Shown here one piece after another: positions 21,950 to 35,709 of a DNA stretch of 64,000 bases; the stretch's first letter is position 1, and the number at the start of each line of letters is the position of its first letter. The stretch covers positions 131,193-195,192 of the forward strand of contig VZRG01001305.1 of assembly GCA_013397435.1 (NCBI GenBank), given 5' to 3'. The notes under the pieces are model-generated. The model was given only the letters and a program-made list of their open reading frames with translations, did no database searches and had not been told where the DNA came from. This DNA is from Erythrocercus mccallii (lineage: Eukaryota > Chordata > Aves > Passeriformes > Dicruridae). Made by a program: the position numbers and the translations under genes.

Positions 21950-24900
21950 CTCAATGCTTCTGAGCAGCAGTGCCCCATTTTGGATGATTGCTGCTATTTT
22001 TATGGTGGTGGGTGTCTGGCAGTGGTGGCTCTGAGCCAGCTCAGTGTGATGCTGCACCCAGACTGCAGGGCTGGCCCCTGAGCTGCAACTGATGGTATAA
22101 AGCTTCCAGTAAATCAAGTGGCTCACAAAAGCATGAGGGACTGCTTTCACAATGTGATTAAAATTACCAAGGCTAAACATTTCAAATGTTCAATAATTCA
22201 CATCACCACCTGTAAAGTACCTTTCCCCATTTCACTCCCTTAACCTTATGGGATTCTTCCCATGTTCTTGAAGCCATTTCCTTCCTCACTTCAGCTGTCA
22301 TTGCAGCTGAACACTCACATAATAAATAAAAGTACTGTATGGCTGGAGATTGTGCTGGGGAGAAAAAACCTAATGCCATTTATTATAAAATTGTCTGGGC
22401 AGGCAGCTGATCTTTGCATGCACTCTGCATCCTTTCAACATCAAGACAATTTGTAAAGTACTATTGCAAAATTTGGTTTATATTCCAGCTCACTTCTTAT
22501 GATTCTTATTTTTATGATAGCATTTTCAAATACAATTTCAGTTAGTTTTTTTCCATGCTGGCTTTTCACTCTAAGCAATGCTACTGAAGTCAGGCCTTAC
22601 CTTCACGGTTTAGTTTTGAAAGTTCTAAATGTAAATTTGGAGCTCGCAGTGCACATTACTGAGCTGTTTGTTTTTATATTTGTTAACTAGGACTTACTTT
22701 CTCTCCAGCATTCTTCAGTTTCCTACAAGGTAAGCTCCCTGGTGTCCATCCTCAGGATGGATATGAACTGAATTATTGGAACAAAAAATACCAGTAGGGA
22801 AGAGGTGGGGTAAATTGTCCTTCCACCTACCTCTGCAAACACGTTAATAGCAGAATGAGTCCTGGGACTGGTGTGTGGCTTTCAGTCCTCTCCTGGCAAA
22901 GCAGGAGATAGGAGCAGTGGGGGGTAGGTGCAGAGGTTTGGGCCACTGGGTGTTCTCAGAGGAGCAGTGGAAAGATTATCTGTTACAACATGCTTTTCCC
23001 TCAGGTGAGTTACTTTTAATAGATGCTTTGTTTTAGGAAATGATGAGTTGGCACTGCTACTTTTGATTTTACTTCAGGGAAGATAAGCTATAGGTTCAGG
23101 GGGGTTCTCTGCTTCCAGTAGTGTGATTTCTTTTAATCAGAGTAGGGTGATGCAAATACACCAATTGTCTAAGCCTCTAGGTATGTATTTAGAACATAAA
23201 TACATTACTCATCCATGTCTTTACAGGGAAGCCTTTCACATCTTCCCACCTTTTATTCACAAGAGTTTTAAAGTATTCTACCTTCTGATCCAAAGACCAA
23301 GAGCATGACCAGGAGTGTTCTCCAGCTGATGGCAATTGATTCTGAATTAGACCATAATAGAAGGATGCACTGTGACAGCATTTTGTAAATTTGGGCTTTT
23401 TTTTCTTTTTCATGAGAAACTGGCTTTTTGAGATCCATCCAAGTAGGGGAGTGTGCAGCATTAGCACTGTGGATTCACCCAGTCCAACACTTGTGATCAG
23501 TTTGTTCTCCCTGAGGTCTGAAGCACTTTCCCAAGGAGCTTCCTATGACTCAAAGAGCAACCATTGGAGGACACGTCAGACCAACAATTGCTAGACAAAG
23601 AACAGAAATCAAACTGCTTGCAAGGATACCAGCTGTTGATGTATCATCATAGCTCTTCTACAACAGAGGAAGAGTTGTTTTCTTTTTATACGATTATATC
23701 AAGAGGAATCAGATGTGCTCATATGGTTGTTTGGACTATTAAAGTCAACAGCTCCTTTAGCAACCATCCTGGCTTCTGGGCAGATATCCATGGGAGCTTT
23801 GGGAGCTCGCTTTTGTTCAGGATGCCCCGGAAAGAAACACCGTTTATACTGAATTAACTAGCTTCTACTTCACCCCTAATGCCTAGACTTGATGTAGTGG
23901 AGCAAAACTACAGTGAAGCAATGAAATCAATAATGCTATTAAAATAGCTCTCAGCAGTTACCAGACACCCTACTGGTGAATCTCTCAGTACCTAAAGGAA
24001 TGTCAGCAGGAACATGCCAGGGCCACACGTAACAAGCAAAAGCCAACTTGCCTTCACCCCACTCAGGGGAGCTTTTCCAGAAGAGCGCAGCACAACCTGC
24101 CCTGGGCAGGCACCCAGGGACAGTCCCAGGATGGATGAGGGTCAGCTTGGGTGGGATGGCAGCAGAAAAGAGAGGATAAGCAGCTCCAGAAAGGTAGGTT
24201 TTGGCTTGGAGTTTTGCATAAGAAAGCTTTTCTAGCACTAATGCAGCTAGAGTGAGACATTGTTAGGAGCAGTGCACACTGTGCACTGGAAAAAGCTATC
24301 TGGAAAAGATTAATCTGGTCTTGAAGGCCAGATATATCTTGGTTGGCCATTGAGAAGCTGGAGAGTCTGGCTCATTAATGGATGCAATGAAGACAAAACA
24401 GCTCTGCTTGGCCTGAATCTCTGTGTTTAAAAACACATTTTAGTGTCAATGCATAGCTGAATAAAGAAGATTAACTATATGCTAGTATGGCCTAAGCCTT
24501 CTTACTGTGCAAAGACCATAAAACCATCCTGACACAGACAAACAGAAATGAGAAAGTATTTTGATAACACACTTTTACTGTTCATGTTTTACACAAATAA
24601 CACAAATATTTCCACCACTATTAGCCAAATCTCCTGGAAACAAGTTCATAGGCAAGTAATTCTAAGTGCTAAATATGCAGGGTCCTCTCTGTCTGTCTCT
24701 ATTCTGGTACTCTGTCTATGCCTGACTGACTGTCTATTCCCTGAACTGACTGCAGCTACCATCTGTCTAGCTTCTTCCTGGCCATCTCCTCTGAAAATTT
24801 TCATTCTAATTAAAACAGGGGAACTGATTTTGCAGGTGATGGTGGCAAGCAACTGGTGTGAGAGCGATTAGAAATCATGATTTCTAGAAAAGAAGAATAA

Positions 24901-25460
24901 AACCCCACAAAGACAAAACAGTGGACTTTGAAACAGAATTTAGCTTACTCACGCTGTTAGTACACACAAGCCCAGAGGAACAAAGCCAAGGCAGAAAGAA
25001 CATTTGGGAAGCTGGCAGTGCCCTAAGGAAGTCGTACGAAAAGTACATAACTACCGTGAGCCTCTGTACTGGGGCAACTTAGCACAAGTACAGAGGGAAG
25101 AAAGTAAGGTATCAGCTGGCTAAGTCATGAGCTCTTCAGTAGTTTCAAAAGTGCAAAGGAAGCACACAGAAAGTGGAACTAAGACACATTAGTAAGTATG
25201 AAAGAGCAGCATAAGTGTGGAGGAACAACATGAAGATGTAAGTGATGCAACGAACAGTGGGCATGAAGTGTATGCAGTAATAGCAACAGGATAGCCAAAG
25301 AAAGAGATGGGTTTCACAAAGAGAAGCAGACACTGAGCTGTTGATGTCAAATATCAAAAGTGTTTGATTTTTTTTTTCCTTCAGTTTTTGCTCAAAAGTG
25401 CCCTGTTTAACACAATCAGTATAAACAGTCCAAGGGTAAGAATACTGGCTGGAAGAAAGA
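21950..25460. other. Unique non-coding DNA, no gene seen
   Basis: Mostly AT-rich, with short ORFs only. An enhancer-like AT patch lies at about 22310-22400. The CR1 copy that follows may begin a little before 25460, but its 5' end is too decayed to place. Confidence 0.5.
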
Positions 25461-25466
25461 ACAAAG

Positions 25467-26600
25467 AGGTCAGACAGTGTCTAAATAAGTCAGATATATT
25501 CCAACTGACAAGCCCTGAAAATCTTCTGCCACAATGGGTAAAGCAGCTGAAGCCCACACAGCACCATCAGCACAGAAGTCAGGGATGGGGACATGTGTTT
25601 CTGCACACTGGGAAAGGCAAATGTAGCACCTACCACGAAAAGGGAAGGACAGACAGGAGGAACCAGGAATCAGAAACCAAACAGATTAATTTCAATTCCT
25701 GGAAAATTACTGGAAGTGGTAATTGGATAAACTATTTTCCAGCACCTAGAAGACAACAAGCAGATGAAGAACAGTGAGTACTGATTTGACAAGAACAAGC
25801 CACATCGAATCAATCCAATTTCCTTCTACAGTAGGTCTTAGATCTTGATTATAGTGCAGCTTTTTGCCTTTGTCTCACCTGACACTTTCATAAACCAAGC
25901 AAAGAAACACAGCTTTGAAAAACCTGCTATTAGAAGAGTGTACAGCTGGTTGGAAAACCAGACTAAGAGCAGTTATAAATGTTTCACTGTCAAACTGGCA
26001 GTACGTATCAAATGAAGTCTGAAGCCATCTGTTTTGTGTCTGGCAGCACACAGTATTTTCATTAATATCTTTAAAAAAAAACAAGAGCAGGGAACACATT
26101 AAATTAGCACAGGACACTATGAAGAGCAAGCACTTTGGAGAACAGGAGGAGAATGCAAAACAATCTTGACAAATGAGGTAGAGGGATGTAAAGTGAAGCG
26201 CTGTTCAGAACGGACAAATGGAGCTCTGGGTTTTGTAGGCGTCATCATGGACTACAAGACCAACTGAGGAACAGCCAGCACAGCAGCAGTTCTGAGGAGA
26301 AGAAGAAGATCTAAGAGTGTCAACTCAACATGAATGAGTGTGGTCATGCTGCAGTGAAAAATGAAAGTGCTGTAGTGAGGTGAACAAACAGAAGTGCAGC
26401 TTGTGACAAACAGGAAACCATTCTCCCCCTGTTGTCTATGTCGTCAAGGCTTTGTTTGAAGTAATCGCTGCAGTTTTGGCCACTGTAGTTTAGGGAGATT
26501 GAGCTGATTGCAGAAACTGCAAAGGAGAGCAATGGCAATGGTCCAGAAATGGTGGCAAGTGGAAAAGGCTGAATAGTCTAAACCCAAAAAACTCTGTTAA
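25467..26600 (+). mobile_element. Decayed CR1 LINE fragment (ORF2 reverse transcriptase region)
   Basis: Although broken by stops and frame changes, translated pieces follow the order of CR1 ORF2. An EKGRTDRRNQ-like segment corresponds to the KKGRK...PGNYRPVS region at 25640-25680. Around 25880-26025 there is a DTFINQAKKHSF...YSWLEN stretch corresponding to the conserved DT..L..KL...NWL region. Near 26240 GVIVDYKTN corresponds to the LGV.VD.KLN segment. The CAGTTTTGGCCACTGTAG words near 26470 correspond to the C-terminal QLW(A/S)P region. It is 5'-truncated and old, with no intact frame. CR1 moves by target-primed reverse transcription and normally leaves 5'-truncated copies. Confidence 0.8.
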
Positions 26601-26609
26601 TAAGATAGT

Positions 26610-28205
26610 CTGTACCACAGTGTAGGGGCTAGGAAGCCATGATAGTGATTATGTAGTATATAAACCAGGAAGCAAATAATCTCATTTTTAAGTCCATCTG
26701 GGCTACTAGAGTCTTAAATCAGAGCACCAGAGTAGGCTGCTCAGAGTTGAAGAATACCCAGTGTTAGAGGGTTTTGAGGACTAATGCAAAATTCCACATG
26801 GGCTTGGGGAGAAGCAGTCAGGTGAGCCACTCATTCTGCCAGCCCCACCTCTAAAAATTTCCAGGAGTGGATAGTCTTTGGGATTCAACTCACTGCCTGC
26901 ACCTGAACATCTCCAATACTGGAGGCCATTTCTCAATGAGGACAACTGAATCAGAGGAATTGTATTTTTAATGAAATTGTTTTGGTCAGAAAAAGGAGAG
27001 CAAGAGGAAGACATACACTCAGTGTCAATTGAGCCAGTGTAATACAATGGGGTGATATTAGAATTTGCTTGCAGCCTACCTGGTGTTGTGCCATGGACAA
27101 AAGTCGTATCTTGTTGCAAGCTTTTGGGAATCTGCTGCTACAGGTTTCCTCTTGCGGCTTACTGAGCGACACCATGGCTCTGAATACTCGCACTCACTCC
27201 TTGTCCTCTGTTACCTTGACAGTATCCTCCTCTCTGGTATTCTTTAGGGACTGTCCTAGTGTTGCAAATGCTTCCTGCTTCTCGCTCTTAGAAGAAATCC
27301 TTGCCTCAAATGCCTCTTCGGCTGTAATACCCCCAACGCCTACAGTTCCCTGCCTTCCAATAGATGTCTAGAAATGCAGCTCTGCTGTCCTCCAATTCAT
27401 GTTAGCCCTCTCCTTAGAGCCCTTCCCAGGGTTTTATATTATATGGTTTTGTAGCCCTCTCTGCTTACTAATGTCTTCCCCTCTGGCCGTGGTCTCTTTG
27501 CAGGACTCTCAATTTGCCACCCTAGACTGCCACACTTCGTCACCCGAAATCAGTGCTGTACATTTGCCTGGCTGCCCACAAAGCTGAGCACTCAACACAG
27601 GAAAAGGAAACTACCTCTCAGCTCAAGTAAAATACAAAGCAGAAGCTCTGGTAGTGCTCAGCAATCCCATTTGAAGCCTTAGAATTCCTTTCTCCCTTCA
27701 CCAGATTAATATGTCTTCTCCTGACCCAGTCTCCTACAGGTACAGCAGAATAAGTGGCTAAAAAGATGCCTCCCGACCTTAAACACCACAAGATAATCTA
27801 AGGAGGGGGATTGTGGCACAGGTGAAAACCACACACCACATTTTTAAATAAATGCTGCAGGCTGGATCCCTTGAACTTATGCCTTGGATATGATCATGCA
27901 CTGTATAGAGCAGTCTGACTTGGGTATGTTCACTTGTTTTACCATTTGTTGGTTTCTCCTTAACTGTGTACTGATTTGACACTGAGTTCCTTGCTGCAGT
28001 ATGCATTGTCATATATGTCAAATATATAAAACATTGCCTAGCTGTGCTTTTGTTAGATGAGATTTCGCACGCCCCCACACAAGGCGATGTGCCCTGCAGA
28101 AAATGCTGCAGCGTCCCCAGCCAGCAGGCTCTGGCAGGAGAAATGTTATGACAGTGCAAACATTTACCTCTGTTGCAGGCGTGATAGGAAGTGACACTGC
28201 AAACA
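26610..28205. other. Unique non-coding DNA, no gene seen
   Basis: No gene. The first few hundred bases could still hold unrecognisable CR1 sequence. The rest shows neither domain nor repeat. Confidence 0.5.
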
Positions 28206-28211
28206 GATGTG

Positions 28212-28306
28212 TTTGAGCAACCTGGCCCAGTGGCAGAGGGGGCTGGAACTGGATGATCTTAAAGATCACTTCCAACCCAAAGCAGCCTATGACTCTATGA
28301 TTCTTT
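28212..28306 (+). mobile_element. CR1 LINE 3' tail (short 5'-truncated copy)
   Basis: This follows the avian CR1 3' untranslated end: TTGAGCAACCTGG, then GGAACTGGATGATCTTAAAGATC, CTTCCAACCCAAA, ending in CTATGACTCTATGATTCTTT. The terminal ATTCTATG-type short direct repeats are diagnostic for CR1, which lacks a poly-A tail. About 95 bp remain, so it inserted already heavily truncated. It is better preserved than the CR1 copies at 25.5 and 53.6 kb, so probably younger. Confidence 0.9.
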
Positions 28307-28309
28307 GTA

Positions 28310-31300
28310 ACCTGTCAAGGCCTCAGCCTTGGGCACATCAGCTTGCCTTTTAACCAAAAGCAGTCCCGAAGCTCTCAGCTCCCCAAAGCCTGAAGGCATC
28401 TGCACACAGCCAATGTCCTAAATGAAATCTGCCTAACCTGCCTGAAATCCCCCAAGAAAGCCACCCCAGAAGCTCTGACCCTGCCTGCATGTGAATGTGG
28501 ATCCTAATTGCATCCAGTGAATATAAAAGCCTTCCGTGCCAATGCAGGCATTGCAGTGCCATTGTGGAAAACTTCAGAGAGAATTAACAGAAGGTCCCAA
28601 AGAAATAAAAGTGAAGCTAAAGGAAGCTATACTGAGGAGCACAACATTTGACTTGTAAGTATTGTGGCCTGAACCATAACCCAAAACAATCCTGAGTTTC
28701 AGGTTTCAAAAACTTGAAATTAAAATAATGAAAACTTGTCATTAAAATAATAATTTTGCTGAAGTATTCTTTACCAAGGGCAACCCTCATAGACTTGTGT
28801 TGATTAAGGCAAAATCCATAGATGCTGGCCCAGTGCTGCAGGAGATTCATTTTTCCCTATCACACCATGCTACTTTCTCTCCTCCAAGCTAGCTTCCCAC
28901 CAGTTTCATTCCTCTGCTACCTCATCCCTCACAGACATTACTTTTCTAAAAAACAATGTACAGATATGGTCTCTGAGAGATGGGAGCAGAAACTGCTCCA
29001 CAGCTCAGGCCTGTTTCCCCATGCAGGTACCCCCTTGCATCCCTCTGCAGAGCTGTAGGGTCTCAGGCAGCATGAGGCCAGCTCCTCACATTTGCTCTTC
29101 ACTTCCAGTACCCTGTTTACAAAACTCAGTAAAAACCCCTCAAGGGTAAGGACTGAAACTATGACACTGGGGGAGAGAGTTATTCATCCTCCACAGCTAG
29201 TTAGTGTGCCCACTGACCTACATCATGCCAGCAGCATCAAAGATGGGCAGCAGATCTGAAAGGCTCAGCACAGACACCTGTCCTTTCCTGCAGGAAAAGC
29301 ATAGGCTGTAAATATGCCTCCAGGAAGGTGTCAGTGGCAGAGACACTGGCTAGCACCTATATGTGCCCCAAGGCAGCCTCTGCTGTTATTCCAGCACTAG
29401 AGAAATGATGTAACAGCAGTACTTTTTAGGAATCCAGCAGCATCCACCTGTCAGGCTGCATAGGATGCTCACATGCAAGGTTGCAGTCTGGGGTTCCTCT
29501 TCTGTTCCTGCTACCAGCATAAAAAAATTGAGATGGAAACCAACAGGAGATGAAACAGACAAAAGACTGCTGAAAAATACCAGTTGTAGTAACTCTTAGG
29601 ACTAACCTTAGGTGTCAGATGAGTCAATGCCTCTCATGAACATATGAACCATTTTGTGGGTATAACAGCAATACACTCCATAATCCCTTCCATATTTGGC
29701 TTTATTGGCTTATTGTGCAGAGACATTAGAATCAGAATTGTCTCTTATGAAGCTGTTAATGGGATGCAAATTGCATGAAAGATTTCTCTGCATCAATAGA
29801 AAACAACCTAGTAATACATTCCTGCATAAAAATCTGCTACTAAAGACATACTTTGAAAGAAGCAGAAATCCTGCATGACTAAGGAAGAAATATGCTCGTC
29901 ACAGGAAAATGAATATCAGGATTGGAACTAGACATGACCTGTCTTAGAGCTGCTTGATACCAAAGAACAAATGTGCCTTTAATTACTGAGGTGTCCCAAA
30001 GATGTGATTCACAACATATCATGGCTAGTGCCAGGTAAAGAAAGTGCAATTAATATTTTATGCACTGAAAAATGTAGTTTCAGTCTGACCAAGCCTGAAT
30101 CTGTGCTGAATTTAGCAAAGAGCCATGGCCAAAATATGCTATATATATTCTGTAAATATGCAACATATTTGCTGTTTGAATTAAAAAGCCTTGAGCATCT
30201 TGCTCTATGTAATACATTTGTACTTTTCATGCTAAAGTGATGCTTCAAGACTGAAATTTGACATGTAGTAAGGTAGAAACACCTAAAACTAAATAGCATG
30301 AAGTGCCAAGCAGTAAGTCAAGAGAAATGTTGTGCTTTATGTGCCACATCACTTTGGGATTTTTTCTTTTTGGTGTGGGCATCAATGAGGTCGTGGTTTC
30401 AGTCCATTGTTTCCAGCAGGCACACAGCTGGAATCAGCCTCTTATTAGTGTTCAGTCTGTGCCACCCAAACTGGCTGCCTTGCCCACGTGGCATAAGTGG
30501 CAGAGTCCCGTGCACCATCAATCTCTCACATCGTGCCATGGAACTGCCTGTTCTGTCTCCAGTCATGTGCAGCCAAAAATGTCTGGCACCAGAGTGCTGA
30601 GAAATACCAGGCCAGGCAGAGCTGCAGATGTGAAGCCCCTCCAACTTGTCACAGTGGCAGTGGGCAACCCTAGGGATACCTGCTACAAAGAGCCAGGAAG
30701 ACAGAGAAGAAAAGCAGCATTGCTGAAATCCCTTGACCTTTTTCTGCTCAAAGCACCCAGGCACAACAGGAGCCCAGAGTTTCCCTCCAGGGACACTACT
30801 CTGTCTCAAGCATGAAAGACCAGGCTTTTCCTGAAATAACATCCAGCTTTTGCTTTGTCTCCTGCTGGGCTCAGCTGATATACATGGAGAAGCCTAAATA
30901 AAGAAGTGCTGAACTCCTTGCCCAAGCTTTTCCTCACTGCTTTCTGCATTCTTTTGCATTCATTAAAAAACAAACAAACCTGTTTCCTGATAGCATGGAT
31001 GAAAAGCACAGGGCTGGGTTATTTGGTTGGGTTGGTTGTTTTTTGGGGTTTTTTTTCACTTGCAAAAGGCACTTGAATATTGTGGAGAGAAGCAGCTCTT
31101 CAGGAAATAGACAGAGCGATTCAATAGACAAATGTGATGGGCAAGCAGAACAAACAAGAAATCCACTATCTCCATCTCTCAGAATTACGAGGATGGAAAA
31201 GGAGATGGGAAAAAGAAAAAAGAATTGACGCTGCTCTACCAGCTAGGTCTTAGAGAGGAAGCAGCACACTCCCAGTGTCCCAGAGAGCTGCCTTGGACAG

Positions 31301-34300
31301 GGTGAGTGGATGTCAGCCAGAAAGGTTGTGGAAAACAGTCCCCTTGTTTTGCAGTGACAGTTAGATCTCTAAGAGAGAGCTGAAAGAAACAACGAGCGTA
31401 GAAAGCCACAGCCAACAGCAACAGCCGCCTCCAGAGGATGACAGGGGGACAAAGATAGCACTGGAGGCTGCGGCACTCCTTGGCACAGGGCTGGCCAGCG
31501 GCGGGAAGTGCCTCACATCCTCTTCTCCGCATTGTTCTCCCAACTCCTCCGGTGGCTGGGAAAGTTTCTTCCAGCAATTTACCCCATCCTCACCCTGCAG
31601 CTGGCCAGCCTGTCGCTATTGATTCACTTCCCCAGGCATTTCTCTTACTGTCATGCTCTTGTGCCATCAAAGCAGCCACTGGGCTCAGGCAGGGGGGTGG
31701 CTGCAGACTTCTCACTGTCAGAGGAAACTTTTCCTGCATACCAACATTTTTTAACCACAGGGAATGGCAGTGGTGAGAGCAAGGGTAAATGAACACTCAG
31801 CCAAGATACAGGTGGATTTAGGAAGCATTACTGTTGCTTTATGTGAGAGGAGACACCTTTCAGAACCCAGCACCACTCCATTATGTGTAAGGTTATTTTC
31901 CTTCCCTCTCAGCACAAAATCAAAATCATCAAACAAAGAGTCCTGGGTTTAGATGTGTAATTGGATCAAATTGTTGCTGATGACCTTGTTTAGTCTATTG
32001 TGCCTTTGTTTTCCACCCCAGCTTGCACCAGAGCAGGTAGTGTGCTTAACACTGCAGTCGGGGTGACCTGACTTATAGCCATCCTGGTTTTATCCTTCTC
32101 TGCATGATAAGAGTGGGTCCTTGGAAGAGGGCTGACATCCTGCAGGACAAATCTGGGTCTCACTGCCAGAGAGCTACGGATGATTGCTAACGCGTCATGC
32201 CAAGATAAGTACAGGCTATGGCGTGGTGGACTGGAGGCTTTGAGAGAACAGTGTGCAAGCAAAGAGCTTTAACACTAAGGTTACAACTAAACGTCACCTG
32301 GGGCTGGCTGTTTAAGTAAGGCAAGTCTTGTTTAACTGCAGGAAATAACATCTTGTAATAGAAATCTAATTATGAAGAACAGTACCCAATGTAAAGGTTA
32401 CAGTTTATGGATTAACAGCGAGAACTGATGCTGTGAACTGGGAACTCGTCCGGAACTGGCTGAAGGGGAAAAGGACATGCTGGTAGTTAATTATTTTGGG
32501 CACCAGTAGGATGCAGTTATGGAAAGACAAGCACGATCCCAGGATGTGTTGGAGAGTTTGTTCAGCAGATGGGGTGAAAAACAGAGATGCTGACGTGCAC
32601 ACATAGGTACTGAGACTCTGAGTGCCATGGGGAGTCGCCCAAGGGAACCTCTCTCCCTTCATCACCATGTACAGGAGAAAGCTACAAAACCAGAGTAACA
32701 TTTCTCTATATGGCACAAGAGAAACTGATTGCCTCCTGACTGTAAAGCAAAAGGTCCCTCGCTGGCAGAGCTCTTCTGGACCAGCCCAACAGTCAGAGCA
32801 CTGGATAGAAGAGCCACAGTGACGTTTGTGACAGCCAGGTTGGATCAGGACAAAAGCAGTGAGAGGCAGTGTCTGCCACAGAAGAAGCCAGGATTCAGAG
32901 AGCATTCATCTTCATCCCATGAACTAGAGAAAAAATAGAAGCTGAAAATGGAAAATTTGTGTGGCTGTTTGAACTGGAAGGGAAAAAAAAAGTCCTACTA
33001 ATGTGTCACTGCAACTCTTCTAGTGCTGGATGTGGCCAGCCTTTGATCCCAGGCCTTTCATGCACTCACTAAAAGGCACAATGGCTGCAAGTCCTCTCTT
33101 ATGTTATTGCTTACTTGGCTAAAAGGTGCATGGCAGTGTAAAGGGTAGCTCTTGATGGTAACAAGGGGGAAGGGAGAATGAAAGGAAATTAAAGATTTCA
33201 TGGCAAAGACCACCAAGTGCCATGAAGGGCAGGCGGGCGGCAGACGCTGGTGCTGGATGTGGAGGTGACCTTGTGTGGCATGTTTAAAAATAGCAGATGG
33301 TATTGTACTTCCCACTCTGCAGGCTTCATGCTCCCTCCTTTGTCACATCCCCTACAGCACTACATAGGTTGTAAGTAATTTAAAACCACAACAAATTACT
33401 TCAGGGAGATGTTTAGGTACCTGAGTCTTGGGCAGGTACAGGACACTTACAACGCTGCAGGCATTGTAATGCAAGAGCAGAAGGTCTCCTGGTGGGTGCC
33501 TGTGCCAGAGGAACCAGCAGCCCCAGCACCGGTGGCACAGGGAGGTCACCCGTCAGCAATCCCCACAATCAACCTCTTGTGTGGGACGTGTGAGAAAGCT
33601 CTCCCTTTCCTGTCGCACGCTGCTGAGTGCTCTGGCAGCTGCGGGCCCCCTCCAACACCCTGGCAGGCCTGAATAGACAGAGCTGTCCCAGAAACACCCA
33701 GATGTGTGCTGAGTTTCTTGGGATTTACTGGCACACCATGTGCGAGATCAGCACCAGGCCAGGACGGTGCTGTTTAGCTAATTTGGTTTTTGTAATCTAG
33801 TTTCCTTACTTTAACTCTTTTTGTCCCCTCCAGCATCTTGAAAGGAAAGAAAGAAGAGTTTCAAGATGCCAGCATCTTCAACTCCTTTACAGAGTCTCTG
33901 ATATTCGCTCCCTGACCTGTGTTCCTCGCTGTAAAAGCTCCTCATTCCCATGATTTAATGCACATGCCAAAACAAGGGGCCAATTACACTGGTCTTAATG
34001 CAAGGTGGCTCCAAAGACACTGCCTGCAAGCAGAATCTGGCCCTCCGTAGCAAAGAGGTTGCGGTGCAAACTCAGAGGTGAGCAGTATTGCCTGACTTAT
34101 GACATCTCAACCCATTTCATCCATCTTGCTCCCTCACCCCAGAGCAGGAGCACAGCTTTTCAGGCCACAAGCCTCTGCAGCAAGTTCCACACACTTGCCA
34201 GTTGTTGGGATTCAGTTCCTGTGACTTTTAGGAAGGACCACAGACTGGAAAAATCACTGGGCTGTGAACAGTGTGGACCCCTCTGCTAATGAGAGCTTAT

Positions 34301-34640
34301 GAAGGACCCATTCATTTCCCCTTCACTGAGAGGCTCTGGCAAAGCTATGGAAGGTGACTTAAGGGAAGCTACAGAGCATGGCTTTTTGACCCCAGATACA
34401 CTACATCCATCTAGTTCACTGCTCCTCTGATTCAGACCCAGCTTCAAGCATTGAGGGATTTTCCCAAGAATGTGGAATTTTTATGGCTCTGTCACATTTT
34501 GCAACAAGCCTCCAGCTTGTCTGAGATCCCCCTGTCAAGTTCCATTTTTCAGGCTCTTTGTGCAAAAATGATACTTAATGGAGGAGCCTCTCCAGTGTGT
34601 GTGCACGAGCAAGGAGTAAAGAATGCACAACATACAATCC
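28310..34640. other. Unique non-coding DNA, no gene seen
   Basis: AT-rich at 29.7-30.3 kb, mixed elsewhere. G/T-rich simple sequence lies at 31017-31058. A segment at 32.4-32.5 kb faintly recalls the CR1 NWL region but could not be extended. No gene, RNA or clear repeat. Confidence 0.55.
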
Positions 34641-34649
34641 ATAAATAGA

Positions 34650-34800
34650 GACACTTTAGAGGCTTTTTAAACATTCATGCTTTTTGCATAATTGATGACT
34701 TTCCATAACAGATATGGATGATAAACAGCTTTAAATAAAATGAAAATTTATCGTTGTCATATAATTTATCAGTATTACGTTAAACTGTAAAGTATGGGAA
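34650..34800. promoter_or_regulatory. AT-rich block resembling a conserved enhancer
   Basis: Dense AT-rich transcription-factor-type words occur: GCATAATTGATGA, GATAA, TTTAAATAAAA and a small inverted repeat CCATA/TATGG (34703-34717). There is no coding frame and no simple repeat. Function is inferred from texture only. Confidence 0.2.
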
Positions 34801-34809
34801 GAATATTGC

Positions 34810-35140
34810 CATGTTCTCAAATGAAGCTGGTGGAAGTGAGAATAATTCAGGAGCTGCATCTTTGCATTCATCAGGGGTTTTGATGAGATTGCCAGCAGCC
34901 AAGAAGCTGTGCTGGAGCCCAGGAGCCAGAGAGAAGGAATTGTGTGTCATTTCATAGCCATCATAAGTCGCTGAGCACCTCCTCTGCAGCTCCAAAGCAC
35001 CAAAAATAAGCCTGTTCTCCAGGGCAGGACATACCATTTAGTGCTCATCTTCTCTAAAGTGGACAGCTATGGCTAACCAAAACACCCAGACTCCCATTAT
35101 GCTCCATAGAGGAGGTGGGCACTTCCAGCAAGAGATTTAC
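34810..35140. other. Unique non-coding DNA, no gene seen
   Basis: Nothing recognisable on either strand. Confidence 0.55.
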
Positions 35141-35148
35141 CCCACTGA

Positions 35149-35149
35149 A

Positions 35150-35182
<33 letters not shown>

Positions 35183-35184
35183 GT
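35149..35184. repeat. (AT)n / ATATGT microsatellite
   Basis: About ten AT units are followed by ATATGT units drifting into TGTG. Likely length-polymorphic. Confidence 0.95.
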
Positions 35185-35687
35185 GAGATGCCTGTTGCTC
35201 CTTATACTGTGAGAGAAGAGAGAGGATGATTAGCTTGGATCATTGTGTGACTTTCACACTTCTACAGTCAGCTGAGATGAATCTCACCTCTGAGAAAGAC
35301 AGAGATTTGCTGAGGGATTTTAAGTCACTCCAAATTCCTTCAAAGCAGGGAGGTCCTGTGTCAGGAAAATAAACAAAATTTCTTAGTTGTGATGGCAATG
35401 GGTTTCCTGAGGCACTTCAACATCTCAGCACAAGCTGCTGAGGAACCTCCTGTGCCCTCAAGCTTCATGTTTCCCGTGATTTTTCAAAAATAATTGACAG
35501 AAGCTCAGCAGGTCAGCTAACTCTCACAGGGTCCACCCTACTGCAGCCTGCTTGTGCAGATAGGTTTGATTTTTCCAAGTATTCCCATATCATCTCTTTG
35601 CTGATATCTTTGTTGACAAGGTCAACAAAGACAGACCAAACAACCAAACATAACAAACCCACCTTCAAAAAAAAGTTAGAAACCATT

Positions 35688-35702
35688 AAAAAAAAAAAAA
35701 AA
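35688..35702 (+). repeat. Poly-A tract
   Basis: A run of about 15 A. No SINE, LINE or retrocopy body is recognisable before it. Confidence 0.9.
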
Positions 35703-35709
35703 GGTGTTT

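Noticed and set aside
32400..32500. Possible further CR1 RT piece (ELVRNWLKGK-like reading)
   Set aside because: The similarity could not be extended to neighbouring RT blocks in any frame.
35149..35184. AT-rich run considered as a TATA promoter or replication origin
   Set aside because: It is a plain AT/GT microsatellite with no supporting elements.
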